Shown piece by piece: positions 16,484 to 24,248 of a stretch of 64,000 bases of DNA. The first letter of the stretch is position 1, and the number at the start of each line of letters is the position of its first letter. Source of the DNA: Actinomadura madurae (GTDB lineage Bacteria > Actinomycetota > Actinomycetes > Streptosporangiales > Streptosporangiaceae). Location: the NCBI RefSeq assembly GCF_900115095.1, contig NZ_FOVH01000008.1, positions 1 through 64,000 of the forward strand, in the 5' to 3' direction. Made by a program: the position numbers and the translations under genes. The notes under the pieces were generated by a model. It saw nothing but the letters and a program-made list of their open reading frames with translations. It ran no database searches and was not told the origin of the DNA.

Positions 16484-16838
16484 CGGCGCCCCACACGCGT
16501 TCGGAATGCGGCACTCAAGATCAACCACCGCATGATCGCATGGGCGCGCGGCGCCGCCCCCTAACCGGAGGGCACCGACAGTGTCACCGTTCCCGGCGGC
16601 CCCACCGGACGCACGGCCGCGTCGTCCGAGGTCACCGCGGCGGGGCGCCCCTCCCCGCACGCCGAGGCCGGGCGTCCGGGTCCGGTCACTCGGGCCCGAT
16701 CAGACGGGGCCGGTCAGACGGGCCCGATCAGGCGGGGCCGATCAGGCGGGGCCCGTCAGGCGGGACCGGGCGTCCGGGTCCGGTCACTCGGGGCCGGTCA
16801 GACGGGCCCGGTCAGACGGGGCCAATCAGGCGGGCCGG
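16484..16838. other. Gene-less interval with degenerate tandem repeats
   Basis: Between the LAL start and the hutF stop no supported gene is seen. The first 80 bp should hold the LAL promoter. The segment nearest hutF consists mostly of a degenerate 15-nt repeat. Confidence 0.6.
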
Positions 16839-16858
16839 TCAAGCGGGGCCCGGCCGGT
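16678..16858. repeat. Degenerate 15-nt tandem repeat array downstream of hutF
   Basis: Roughly ten or more copies of a unit like GATCAGACGGGGCCG follow one another with 13-16-nt spacing, differing at a few positions. A higher-order duplication is visible: the phrase GTCCGGGTCCGGTCACTCGG occurs near 16674 and again near 16771. The array runs into the last codons of hutF, where a separate 15-nt duplication encodes DQDRP twice. It lies at the border between the hut genes and the Cys-rich cassette. Confidence 0.75.
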
Positions 16859-18224
16859 CCTGGTCGGGGCGGTCCTGGTCGGGCGCCGTCGCGGCGGTGA
16901 TGGCCGCGGTGAGCGCGCCGGGCACGTCGTCGATCAGCAGGTGCCGCCCGTCGTGGACGATCTGCCGGCCGGAGACGACGACGTGCCGGACGTCGGCCGC
17001 GGTCGCGGCGAAGACGGCGGCCTCGGCGGTGTGGTCCGGGCCGGCGCCCGCCGTCCGGACCGAGTCGAGGGAGACGGTGACGAGGTCGGCGTACGCGCCG
17101 GGCTCCAGGCGTCCCGCCTCGGGCCAGCCGAGCGCGTAGTGGCCGTCGCAGGTGGCGGCGGCGAGCAGCTCCCCGGCCGTCCAGTGACCCCGGACCCGGG
17201 TGCGGAGCCGCTCGTCCAGCTCGACCGCGCGGGCCTCCTCGAACAGGTCGATGAACGCGTGCTGGTCGGTGCCGAGGCAGATGGGGGAGCCGGCGTCCGC
17301 GAGGGCGCGGGCCGGGCCGATGCCGTCGGCGAGGTCTCGCTCGGTCGTCGGGCACATGCACACGCCGGTCATCGTCGCCCCGAGCAGGCCGATGTCCTCT
17401 TCGGTGAGGTGCGTCGCGTGCACGGCCGTGGTGAGCGCACCGAGCGCCCCCGCCTCGGCGAGCAGCCGCGTCGGCGTCATGCCGTAGGCGTCCCGGCAGT
17501 CCTGGTTCTCGGCGGGCTGCTCGGACAGGTGGAGGTGCAGCGGCGCGCGGTGCTCCCTCGCCCAGGACGCGACGGCCCGCAGCTGCTCGCGCGGCACGGC
17601 CCGGACGGAGTGGATCGCGGCGCCGACGCGGGCGTGCAGCCGCCCCGCCTTGTCGGTCCGCTCGTGCAGGGACTCGACGCGGCGCACCCAGTTGCCGGCG
17701 GTGCCGTCGCCGAAGCGCAGCTGCGGGCCCTTCAGCGGGCGGCCGATGCCGCCGGCGAGGTAGCAGGCGTCGAGGAGGGTGATCCGGATGCCCGCGTCGG
17801 CCGCGGCGGCGATCAGCGCCTCGCCCATCGCGTTCGGGTCGCCGTAGGGGCTGCCCCCCGGCCGGTGGTGCAGGTAGTGGAACTCGCCGACGCAGCTGAC
17901 CCCGGCGAGGGCCATCTCGGCGAACACGGCGGCGGCGAGGGCGCGGTAGGAGTCGGGGTCGAGCCGGTCGGCGACCGTGTACATCTGCTCGCGCCACGTC
18001 CAGAACGTCCCGGCATGGGCCTGGACGCGGGAGCGGAGGGCGCGGTGGAACGCGTGGGAGTGCGCGTTCGCCAGGCCCGGCACGGTCAGGCCGGGGAGCC
18101 GCTGGGCGTTCGGTGCGGAGGGGACGCCGGCCTGGAGCCTGGTGATCCGCTCGCCGTCGGCCTCGATGAGCACGTCGGCCGCGACACCGTCACCGAGCCA
18201 GGCGAACTGGGCATGCCACTGCAT
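16839..18224 (-). CDS. hutF: Formimidoylglutamate deiminase HutF
   Basis: A 461-residue amidohydrolase that converts N-formimidoyl-L-glutamate to N-formyl-L-glutamate and ammonia. The metal motif is HSHAFHRALR near residue 55. Further HutF hallmarks are FWTWREQMY, EFHYLHHRPGG, LHLHLSEQ and LGTDQHAFIDLFEEAR. Its presence means histidine is degraded by the five-step route through formylglutamate. It starts 10 bases after the M20 amidohydrolase stop. The extreme C-terminus (PDQDRPDQDRPGPA) is a recent repeat expansion unlikely to matter for catalysis. Confidence 0.95.
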   Translation of the reverse strand: MQWHAQFAWLGDGVAADVLIEADGERITRLQAGVPSAPNAQRLPGLTVPGLANAHSHAFHRALRSRVQAHAGTFWTWREQMYTVADRLDPDSYRALAAAVFAEMALAGVSCVGEFHYLHHRPGGSPYGDPNAMGEALIAAAADAGIRITLLDACYLAGGIGRPLKGPQLRFGDGTAGNWVRRVESLHERTDKAGRLHARVGAAIHSVRAVPREQLRAVASWAREHRAPLHLHLSEQPAENQDCRDAYGMTPTRLLAEAGALGALTTAVHATHLTEEDIGLLGATMTGVCMCPTTERDLADGIGPARALADAGSPICLGTDQHAFIDLFEEARAVELDERLRTRVRGHWTAGELLAAATCDGHYALGWPEAGRLEPGAYADLVTVSLDSVRTAGAGPDHTAEAAVFAATAADVRHVVVSGRQIVHDGRHLLIDDVPGALTAAITAATAPDQDRPDQDRPGPA

Positions 18225-18234
18225 ATCGGAAGTC

Positions 18235-19434
18235 CTACCCGCGGGCCAGGTCGCCCAGTACCGCGGCGAGGGCCTCCACTCCGGCGAGGCAGTCCGCCGG
18301 CTCGGCGTACTCGGCGGGCGCGTGCGAGATCCCGGTCGGGTTCCGGACGAACAGCATCGCGGCCGGCAGCCGCGCCGCGAGGACGCCCGCGTCGTGCCCG
18401 GCCCCCGTCGGCAGGACGGGCACCCCGCCGAGCGTCCGGCCGATCCGGTCCCGCAGCGCCCGGTCGAAGTCGACGATCTCGGAGTAGGACTCCTCGGCGA
18501 GGTCGACGCTCACCCGGTGCGGGCGCGCGGCGACGCGGGCGGCCTCGTCGACGTCCTGGACGGTCCGCCGGACGTCCTCGTCGGCCGGTCCCCGCGCGTC
18601 CAGCCAGGCGGTGACCGACGAGGGGACGGCGTTCACCCCGCCCGGCACGACCCGGACCTTCCCGACCGTCGCCACGGTGCCGTGGCGCTCCGCCGCCGCG
18701 CGCGCGGCGGTCACCATGTGCGCGAACGGCAGCATCGGGTCGCGCCGGTCGGGCAGCCGGGTCGTCCCCGCGTGGTCGCCCTCGCCGGTGAACTCGAACC
18801 GCCACCGGCCGTGCGGGACGATCGTGCTCGCGACCCCGACGGGCTCCGCCAGGGCCCTCCCCTGCTCGACGTGCAGCTCGACGTGGCAGGCGATCCGCCC
18901 GAGGAGGTCCTCGTCCGGGCCGATCGAGTCCGGGTCGAAGCCGGCGTTGTGCATCACCTCGGCGAACGTGTGGCCGTCGCCGTCGGTCAGGCCGCGCGCC
19001 CGCGCCGGGTCGATCGCCCCCGTCAGCAGCCGCGACCCCAGGCACGCCACGCCGAACCGCGCGCCCTCCTCCTCGGCGAACGCCCCGACCCCGATCGGCC
19101 GCGCGGGGGTGACGCCGCGTTCCCTGAGCAGGTCGATCGCGGCGAACGCCGACACGATGCCGAGCGGCCCGTCGAACGCGCCCCCGCCCGGGACGGAGTC
19201 GAGATGGCTGCCGGTCAGGACGGCGTCACCGCGCGAGCCGTCCGGCGGGAGCCACCAGGCGAACAGGTTGCCGTTGGGATCGTGCTCGACCGCCAGGTCG
19301 CGGCGGCGCGCCTCGTCCAGGAACCAGGCACGGCATTCCATCTCGGGCGGCGTCCACGCGAACCGGTGGTAGCCGCCCGTCGCCTCGTCCCGCCCGACCG
19401 GCAGCAGCGCCGCCCACATCTCCTCGAAGCTCAT
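18235..19434 (-). CDS. M20 amidohydrolase, allantoate amidohydrolase-like; probable N-formylglutamate hydrolase
   Basis: A 399-residue M20/M28-type metallopeptidase-like enzyme of the allantoate amidohydrolase/N-carbamoyl amino acid hydrolase group. Metal-site segments are GSHLDSVPGGGAFDG, AFAEEEGARFG and VELHVEQG, with the late His in ISHAPAEY. In actinomycete hut clusters this family sits where HutG would be expected, and no hutG is present here. Hydrolysis of N-formylglutamate to glutamate and formate is therefore the likely role (inference from context); a ureide role cannot be excluded. The ATG at 19434 is the first well-placed start. Confidence 0.82.
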   Translation of the reverse strand: MSFEEMWAALLPVGRDEATGGYHRFAWTPPEMECRAWFLDEARRRDLAVEHDPNGNLFAWWLPPDGSRGDAVLTGSHLDSVPGGGAFDGPLGIVSAFAAIDLLRERGVTPARPIGVGAFAEEEGARFGVACLGSRLLTGAIDPARARGLTDGDGHTFAEVMHNAGFDPDSIGPDEDLLGRIACHVELHVEQGRALAEPVGVASTIVPHGRWRFEFTGEGDHAGTTRLPDRRDPMLPFAHMVTAARAAAERHGTVATVGKVRVVPGGVNAVPSSVTAWLDARGPADEDVRRTVQDVDEAARVAARPHRVSVDLAEESYSEIVDFDRALRDRIGRTLGGVPVLPTGAGHDAGVLAARLPAAMLFVRNPTGISHAPAEYAEPADCLAGVEALAAVLGDLARG

Positions 19435-19449
19435 GGACCCTCTCCCTGC

Positions 19450-19465
19450 GGGGGGCCGACCCCCC
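19450..19465. other. Intercistronic G/C hairpin between hutU and the M20 gene
   Basis: GGGGGG (19450-19455) and CCCCCC (19460-19465) flank a 4-nt loop in the 52-bp gap between hutU and the next gene. No T-run follows. It may stabilise or process the hut messenger, or tune the downstream genes. Confidence 0.35.
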
Positions 19466-19486
19466 ACACCCCCTGGTTCGCTTCGC

Positions 19487-21139
19487 TCATTTCATCGGGA
19501 TACGGACCCCGCGCTCGGCCGCGACCTCGGCGGCGCGGTCGTAGCCGGCGTCGACGTGGCGCATGACGCCGGTGCCGGGGTCGTTGGTCAGGACGCGCCG
19601 CAGCTTCTCGCCCGCGAGCGCCGTCCCGTCCGCGACGCAGACCTGGCCGGCGTGGATGGAGCGGCCGATGCCGACCCCGCCGCCGTGGTGGATCGACACC
19701 CACGTCGCGCCGGACGCGGTGTTGAGCATGGCGTTGAGCAGCGGCCAGTCGGCGATCGCGTCCGACCCGTCCTTCATGCCCTCGGTCTCCCGGTACGGGC
19801 TGGCGACGGACCCGCAGTCGAGATGGTCGCGGCCGAGGACGATCGGCGCGCTGATCTCGCCGCGCGCGACCAGGTCGTTGAACGCCTCGCCCGCCTTGTC
19901 GCGCTCGCCGTAGCCGAGCCAGCAGATCCGGGACGGCAGGCCCTGGAAGTGGACCTTCTCCCCCGCCATCCGGATCCAGCGGGTCAGCGGCTCGTTGTCC
20001 GGGAACAGGTCGAGGATCGCCCGGTCGGTGCGGGCGATGTCCTTCGGGTCGCCGGAGAGCGCCGCCCACCGGAACGGCCCCTTGCCCTCGCAGAACAGCG
20101 GCCTGATGTAGGCGGGCACGAAGCCGGGGAACTCGAAGGCGCGCGCGTAGCCGGCGAGCTGCGCCTCGCCGCGGATGGAGTTGCCGTAGTCGAACACCTC
20201 GGCGCCCGCGTCCTGGAAGCCGACCATCGCCTCCACGTGGACGGCCATGGATTCGCGGGCCTTGGCGATGAAGTCGTCCCGGTCCTTGTCGCGTTCGGCG
20301 GCCATGTCCTCGAACGCGACGCCGCGCGGCAGGTAGGCGAGCGGGTCGTGCGCGCTGGTCTGGTCGGTGACGATGTCGATCTGGGCGCCGCGCCGCAGCA
20401 GCTCGGGGACGATGTCGGCGGCGTTGCCGAGGACCGCGATCGACAGGGGGCGCCGCTCGTCCCGCGCCTCCCCGGCGAGGCGCAGCGCCTCGTCCAGGGA
20501 GTCGGCGCGGACGTCGCAGTACCGGTGCGCGACGCGCCGCTCGATGCGGGACGGGTCGCACTCGACGCAGATCGCGACGCCGCCGTTCATGGTGACGGCG
20601 AGCGGCTGCGCGCCGCCCATCCCGCCGAGCCCCGCGGTCAGCGTGATCGTCCCGGCCAGGGTGCCGCCGAACCGCTTCTCGGCGACGGCGGCGAACGTCT
20701 CGTAGGTGCCCTGGAGGATGCCCTGCGTCCCGATGTAGATCCACGACCCGGCGGTCATCTGGCCGAACATCGTCAGGCCGAGCGACTCCAGCCTCCGGAA
20801 CTCCTCCCACGTCGCCCACTGCGGGACGAGGTTGGAGTTCGCGATCAGCACGCGCGGCGCCCACTCGTGCGTGCGGAAGATCCCGACCGGCTTGCCGGAC
20901 TGGACGAGCAGCGTCTCGTCGCCCTCCAGATCGGCCAGCGAGCGGAGGATGCCGTCGAAGGCGTCCCAGTTCCGGGCGGCCCTGCCGGAGCCGCCGTAGA
21001 CGACCAGCTCGTCCGGATGCTCGGCCACCTCGGCGTCGAGGTTGTTCTGGATCATGCGCAGGGCCGCCTCCTGCGGCCAGCCCTTGGCGGCGGTGAGCGA
21101 GGTGCCGCGCGGCGCGCGGACGGGACGGGGTTCGGACAT
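19487..21139 (-). CDS. hutU: Urocanate hydratase HutU
   Basis: A 550-residue NAD-dependent enzyme that hydrates urocanate to imidazolonepropionate. Family signatures include YGGSGRAARNWDAFDGI, the NAD-binding region TAGLGGMGGAQPLAVTMNGG and the C-terminal SGATWVSIHHGGGVGIGRS. DQTSAHDPLAYLPRG is also typical. The length agrees with the family. An AAGGAG site lies 7 bases before the ATG at 21139. It follows hutH by 11 bases, consistent with one transcript under the IclR operator. Confidence 0.97.
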   Translation of the reverse strand: MSEPRPVRAPRGTSLTAAKGWPQEAALRMIQNNLDAEVAEHPDELVVYGGSGRAARNWDAFDGILRSLADLEGDETLLVQSGKPVGIFRTHEWAPRVLIANSNLVPQWATWEEFRRLESLGLTMFGQMTAGSWIYIGTQGILQGTYETFAAVAEKRFGGTLAGTITLTAGLGGMGGAQPLAVTMNGGVAICVECDPSRIERRVAHRYCDVRADSLDEALRLAGEARDERRPLSIAVLGNAADIVPELLRRGAQIDIVTDQTSAHDPLAYLPRGVAFEDMAAERDKDRDDFIAKARESMAVHVEAMVGFQDAGAEVFDYGNSIRGEAQLAGYARAFEFPGFVPAYIRPLFCEGKGPFRWAALSGDPKDIARTDRAILDLFPDNEPLTRWIRMAGEKVHFQGLPSRICWLGYGERDKAGEAFNDLVARGEISAPIVLGRDHLDCGSVASPYRETEGMKDGSDAIADWPLLNAMLNTASGATWVSIHHGGGVGIGRSIHAGQVCVADGTALAGEKLRRVLTNDPGTGVMRHVDAGYDRAAEVAAERGVRIPMK

Positions 21140-21150
21140 GTCGGGCTCCT

Positions 21151-22716
21151 TCAGGAGAGCGGGCCGGTGACGGCCTCGGCGGCGGCGACCAGTGAGCCGT
21201 CCCGGACCAGCGCGGTCGCGGCGGCGATCTCGGGAGCGAGGTAGCGGTCCGGGCCGGGCGGCGGGACGGCCTCGCGCAGCTTCGCGACCACGGCGGCGGT
21301 CGCCGGGCCGGGCCGCAGCGGGGTGCGCAGGTCCAGCGCCCGCGCGGCGGTGAGGATCTCGATGGCGACCACCTGCGCCAGCCCGTCCACGGCCCGGCGC
21401 AGCTTGCGGGCCGCGGTCCACCCCATCGAGACGTGGTCCTCCTGCATGGCCGAGCTCGGGATCGAGTCGGCGCTCGCGGGCGCGGCCAGCCGCTTCAGCT
21501 CGGACACGATGCCCGCCTGCGTGTACTGGGCGATCATGTGGCCGGAGTCGACGCCGGGGTCGTCGGCGAGGAAGGCGGGCAGGCCCCCGGACCGTCCCCG
21601 GTCGAGCATCCGGTCGGTGCGCCGCTCCGACATCGACGCGACGTCCGCCACGGGCACCGCGAGGAAGTCGAGCACGTAGGCGACGGGCGCGCCGTGGAAG
21701 TTCCCGTTCGACTCGACGCGCCCGTCCGGCAGCACGACGGGGTTGTCGATCGCGGACGCCAGCTCCCGGCCGGCCACCAGTTCGGCGTGCGCGAGCGTGT
21801 CGCGGGCGGCGCCGTTGACCTGCGGGGCGCAGCGCAGCGAGTACGCGTCCTGGACGCGGGTGCAGTCGGGCCCGCGGTGCGACTCCATGATCTCCGAGGC
21901 GTCCAGCAGCGCCCGCAGGTTCGCGGCCGACGCGGCCTGCCCCGGATGCGGCCGCAGGGCTTGCAGGTCGGCGGCGAAGACCCGGTCGGTGCCGAGCAGC
22001 GCCTCGACCGTCATCGCGGCGGCCACGTCCGCGGCGACGAGCAGCCTGCGCAGGTCGTGGATGGCCAGCACGAGCATGCCGAGCATGCCGTCCGTCCCGT
22101 TCAGGAGGGCGAGCCCCTCCTTGGCGCCGAGCATGACCGGCGCGATCCCGGCCTCGCTCAACGCCTCCGCCGCCGGTTTGAGGTTCCCGCCGGCGTCCCT
22201 GACCGATCCTTCGCCGATGAGCGCGAGGGCGACGTGAGCGAGCGGCGCGAGGTCGCCGGAGCACCCGAGGCTCCCGTACTCGAAGACCTGCGGGGTGATG
22301 CCCGCGTTGAGCAGCTCGGCCAGCGTGCGCGCCGTCGTCGGCTGCACGCCGGTCCGGCCGGTGGCGAGCGTCCGCAGCCTGAGCAGCATCAGCGCCCGGA
22401 CGACCTCCCGCTCGACCTCCGGCCCCGACCCCGCCGCGTGCGACCGGACGATGTTGAGCTGCAACTGCGCGCGCATCTCGGGGGCGATGTGCCGCGTGGC
22501 GAGCGCCCCGAAGCCCGTCGACACCCCGTACACGGGGGTGGGACGGGCCGACAGCTCCTCGATGTGCGCGCGCGCCTCGCCGATCAGCTTCAGCGCCCCG
22601 TCCGACAGCGCGACGCGGGCGCCGTCCCGGGCCACCGCGACCACCTGCTCGAACGCCAGCGGTTCCGGCCCGACCTCGACGCCTGCGTCCCCCATACCAA
22701 GACCCATACCCACCAT
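21151..22716 (-). CDS. hutH: Histidine ammonia-lyase HutH
   Basis: A 521-residue MIO enzyme that converts histidine to urocanate and ammonia, the first step of the pathway. The catalytic Tyr63 is in PVYGVSTGFGAL. The MIO-forming triad is Cys152-Ser153-Gly154 in GSLGCSGDLAPLAH; the Cys variant of Ala-Ser-Gly is known in streptomycete enzymes. QLQLNIVRSHAAGSG, SNGNFHGAPVAYVLD and SAMQEDHVSMGW are further hallmarks. The ATG at 22716 is preceded by GGAAGG at 7 bases. It is divergent from the IclR regulator and is the canonical comparison for the aberrant paralogue at 43.9 kb. Confidence 0.97.
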   Translation of the reverse strand: MVGMGLGMGDAGVEVGPEPLAFEQVVAVARDGARVALSDGALKLIGEARAHIEELSARPTPVYGVSTGFGALATRHIAPEMRAQLQLNIVRSHAAGSGPEVEREVVRALMLLRLRTLATGRTGVQPTTARTLAELLNAGITPQVFEYGSLGCSGDLAPLAHVALALIGEGSVRDAGGNLKPAAEALSEAGIAPVMLGAKEGLALLNGTDGMLGMLVLAIHDLRRLLVAADVAAAMTVEALLGTDRVFAADLQALRPHPGQAASAANLRALLDASEIMESHRGPDCTRVQDAYSLRCAPQVNGAARDTLAHAELVAGRELASAIDNPVVLPDGRVESNGNFHGAPVAYVLDFLAVPVADVASMSERRTDRMLDRGRSGGLPAFLADDPGVDSGHMIAQYTQAGIVSELKRLAAPASADSIPSSAMQEDHVSMGWTAARKLRRAVDGLAQVVAIEILTAARALDLRTPLRPGPATAAVVAKLREAVPPPGPDRYLAPEIAAATALVRDGSLVAAAEAVTGPLS

Positions 22717-22761
22717 TGGAACGCCTTCCGGGCCGTGCCCCCAGGCCCGGACAGGCCGCTG

Positions 22762-22779
22762 TGTCTCACATACGAGACA
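22762..22779. promoter_or_regulatory. Candidate HutR (IclR) operator
   Basis: TGTCTCACATACGAGACA is an inverted repeat with perfect 6-bp arms (TGTCTC/GAGACA) around a 6-bp centre. It lies 9 bp before the IclR start codon and 46 bp before the hutH start, in the only intergenic gap between the two divergent genes. It is well placed to control both. Confidence 0.6.
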
Positions 22780-22787
22780 ATCGGAGC

Positions 22788-23552
22788 ATGAGCCAGGTGC
22801 CCGCCGCCCGCCGCGCCCTCGCGGTGCTCCGCCTGCTGGCGGGCGCGCCCGGCCCGCTCCCCGCGTCCGCGATCGCCCGCGCCCTGGACCTGCCCCGCTC
22901 CAGCACCTACCACCTCCTGACGGCGATGGCCGAGGACGGCTTCGTCACCTCCATCCCCGAGGAGCGCCGCTGGGGCCTCGGCGTCGCCGCCTTCGAGATC
23001 GGCTCCGCCTACCTGCGCCACGAGCCCCTGGAGCGCCTGGCCCGGCCCCTCCTGCGGCGCCTCGTCGACCGGGTGGGCGAGATCGCGCAGCTGGGCGTCC
23101 TGCACGGCGCCGAGACGCTGTACCTGCTCAAGGAGCAGCCGCCCCGGCACGCCACCCTGGTCACCGACGTGGGCGTCCGGATGCCCGCCCACCTCACCGC
23201 CAGCGGCCGCTCGATGCTCGCCCACCTGCCGCCCGCGCAGGTCAGGGCCCTGTTCCCGGGCCGTTTCGTGGACCGCACCGGCCGGGGCCCGGCGTCCCTG
23301 CGCGAGCTGCGCCGCACCCTCGCGCAGGACGCGCGCCGCGGCTGGTCGGCCGAGGACGGCCATGTCACCGAGGGATTCGCCAGCATCGCCGCCTGCGCCT
23401 TCGACCACACCGGCCACCCCACCGCGGCGATCACCGTGACGTTCCGCCGCGAGGACCACCCGCCGGAGACGTGGCCCTCCCTCGCCGCCCCGATCCGCAC
23501 CACCGCCGCCGCGCTGACCACCCGCCTGACCGGCCGCCCCCCGGCCCGCTGA
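22788..23552 (+). CDS. IclR-family regulator, probable hut repressor HutR
   Basis: 254 residues. The N-terminal winged helix ALAVLRLLAGAPGPLPASAI with ARALDLPRSSTYHLLTAM is the IclR DNA-binding domain; the effector domain from about residue 80 holds GVRMPAHLTASGRSMLAHLP. IclR regulators are known to control hut genes in corynebacteria, and the divergent arrangement with hutH supports that role here. The inducer is likely histidine or urocanate (inference). The ATG at 22788 was chosen because the frame upstream overlaps hutH and its start. Confidence 0.88.
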   Translation: MSQVPAARRALAVLRLLAGAPGPLPASAIARALDLPRSSTYHLLTAMAEDGFVTSIPEERRWGLGVAAFEIGSAYLRHEPLERLARPLLRRLVDRVGEIAQLGVLHGAETLYLLKEQPPRHATLVTDVGVRMPAHLTASGRSMLAHLPPAQVRALFPGRFVDRTGRGPASLRELRRTLAQDARRGWSAEDGHVTEGFASIAACAFDHTGHPTAAITVTFRREDHPPETWPSLAAPIRTTAAALTTRLTGRPPAR

Positions 23553-23669
23553 ACCCCGGAAAGAAATCTTTGAATTCGTCGTGCCGGGGTGTCGAATGCC
23601 GCCGAGCCCGTTCGTAGCCAGGGTGAGAGACCGGAACAGAGCCGGTCGCAGACTCGCAGGGAGCACATC

Positions 23670-24248
23670 ATGACCGCCACCTACACCTTCGACGTCTTCT
23701 CCAGCCTCGACGGCTTCGGCGCCGCCACCGGGGACTGGACGGGCTACTGGGGCAAGCAGGGTCCCGAACTTCTCGACCACCGCCTCGCCGTCTACAACCA
23801 GGAGCAGCGGCTGATCCTCGGGGCCACCACCTACCGGGCGTTCGCGCAGATGGTGGCGGAGAGCACCGAGGACTCCGACGTGCGCGACCCGTGGGTCACG
23901 CGGATGAGGAACCTGCCGACGACGGTCGTGTCGAGCACCCTGGAGGGCCCCCTGGACTGGCCGGACGCCGAGATCGCGAGCGGGGACGCCGTCGACGTCG
24001 TCGCCCGGCTCAAGGAGGAGTCCGCGGTGCCGCTGCGCTCGCACGGCAGCCTCTCGCTGAACCGGGCCCTGATGGCCGCCGGCCTGGTCGACCGCGTCCA
24101 GGTGACGCTGTTCCCGGTCATCACCGGCCAGAGCGGAGCCGACCCGGTCTTCGAGAACGCGGCCGACTTCGACCTCGAACTGATCGAGCACCGCACGCTC
24201 GACAACCACATCCAGGAGCTCGTCTACCGGCCCACTTTGCACACGTGA
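23670..24248 (+). CDS. Dihydrofolate reductase/RibD C-terminal family protein, copy 1
   Basis: 192 residues starting MTATYTFDVFSSLDGFG, the N-terminal strand of the RibD-C fold. The NADPH-binding part includes LILGATTYRAF, and GSLSLNRALMAAGLVDRVQVT is a conserved region of the group. These proteins are general NADPH reductases, often annotated as deaminase-reductases; the substrate is unknown. GGGAG precedes the ATG. The last 25 bases overlap the convergent epimerase gene. It is closely related to the gene at 25392, including the same DAVDVVARLKEESAV segment. Confidence 0.85.
   Translation: MTATYTFDVFSSLDGFGAATGDWTGYWGKQGPELLDHRLAVYNQEQRLILGATTYRAFAQMVAESTEDSDVRDPWVTRMRNLPTTVVSSTLEGPLDWPDAEIASGDAVDVVARLKEESAVPLRSHGSLSLNRALMAAGLVDRVQVTLFPVITGQSGADPVFENAADFDLELIEHRTLDNHIQELVYRPTLHT

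Noticed and set aside
16540..17139. Plus-strand frames across the 16.7-kb repeat array
   Set aside because: They translate the GC-rich repeat into Arg/Gly/Pro runs and run opposite hutF.
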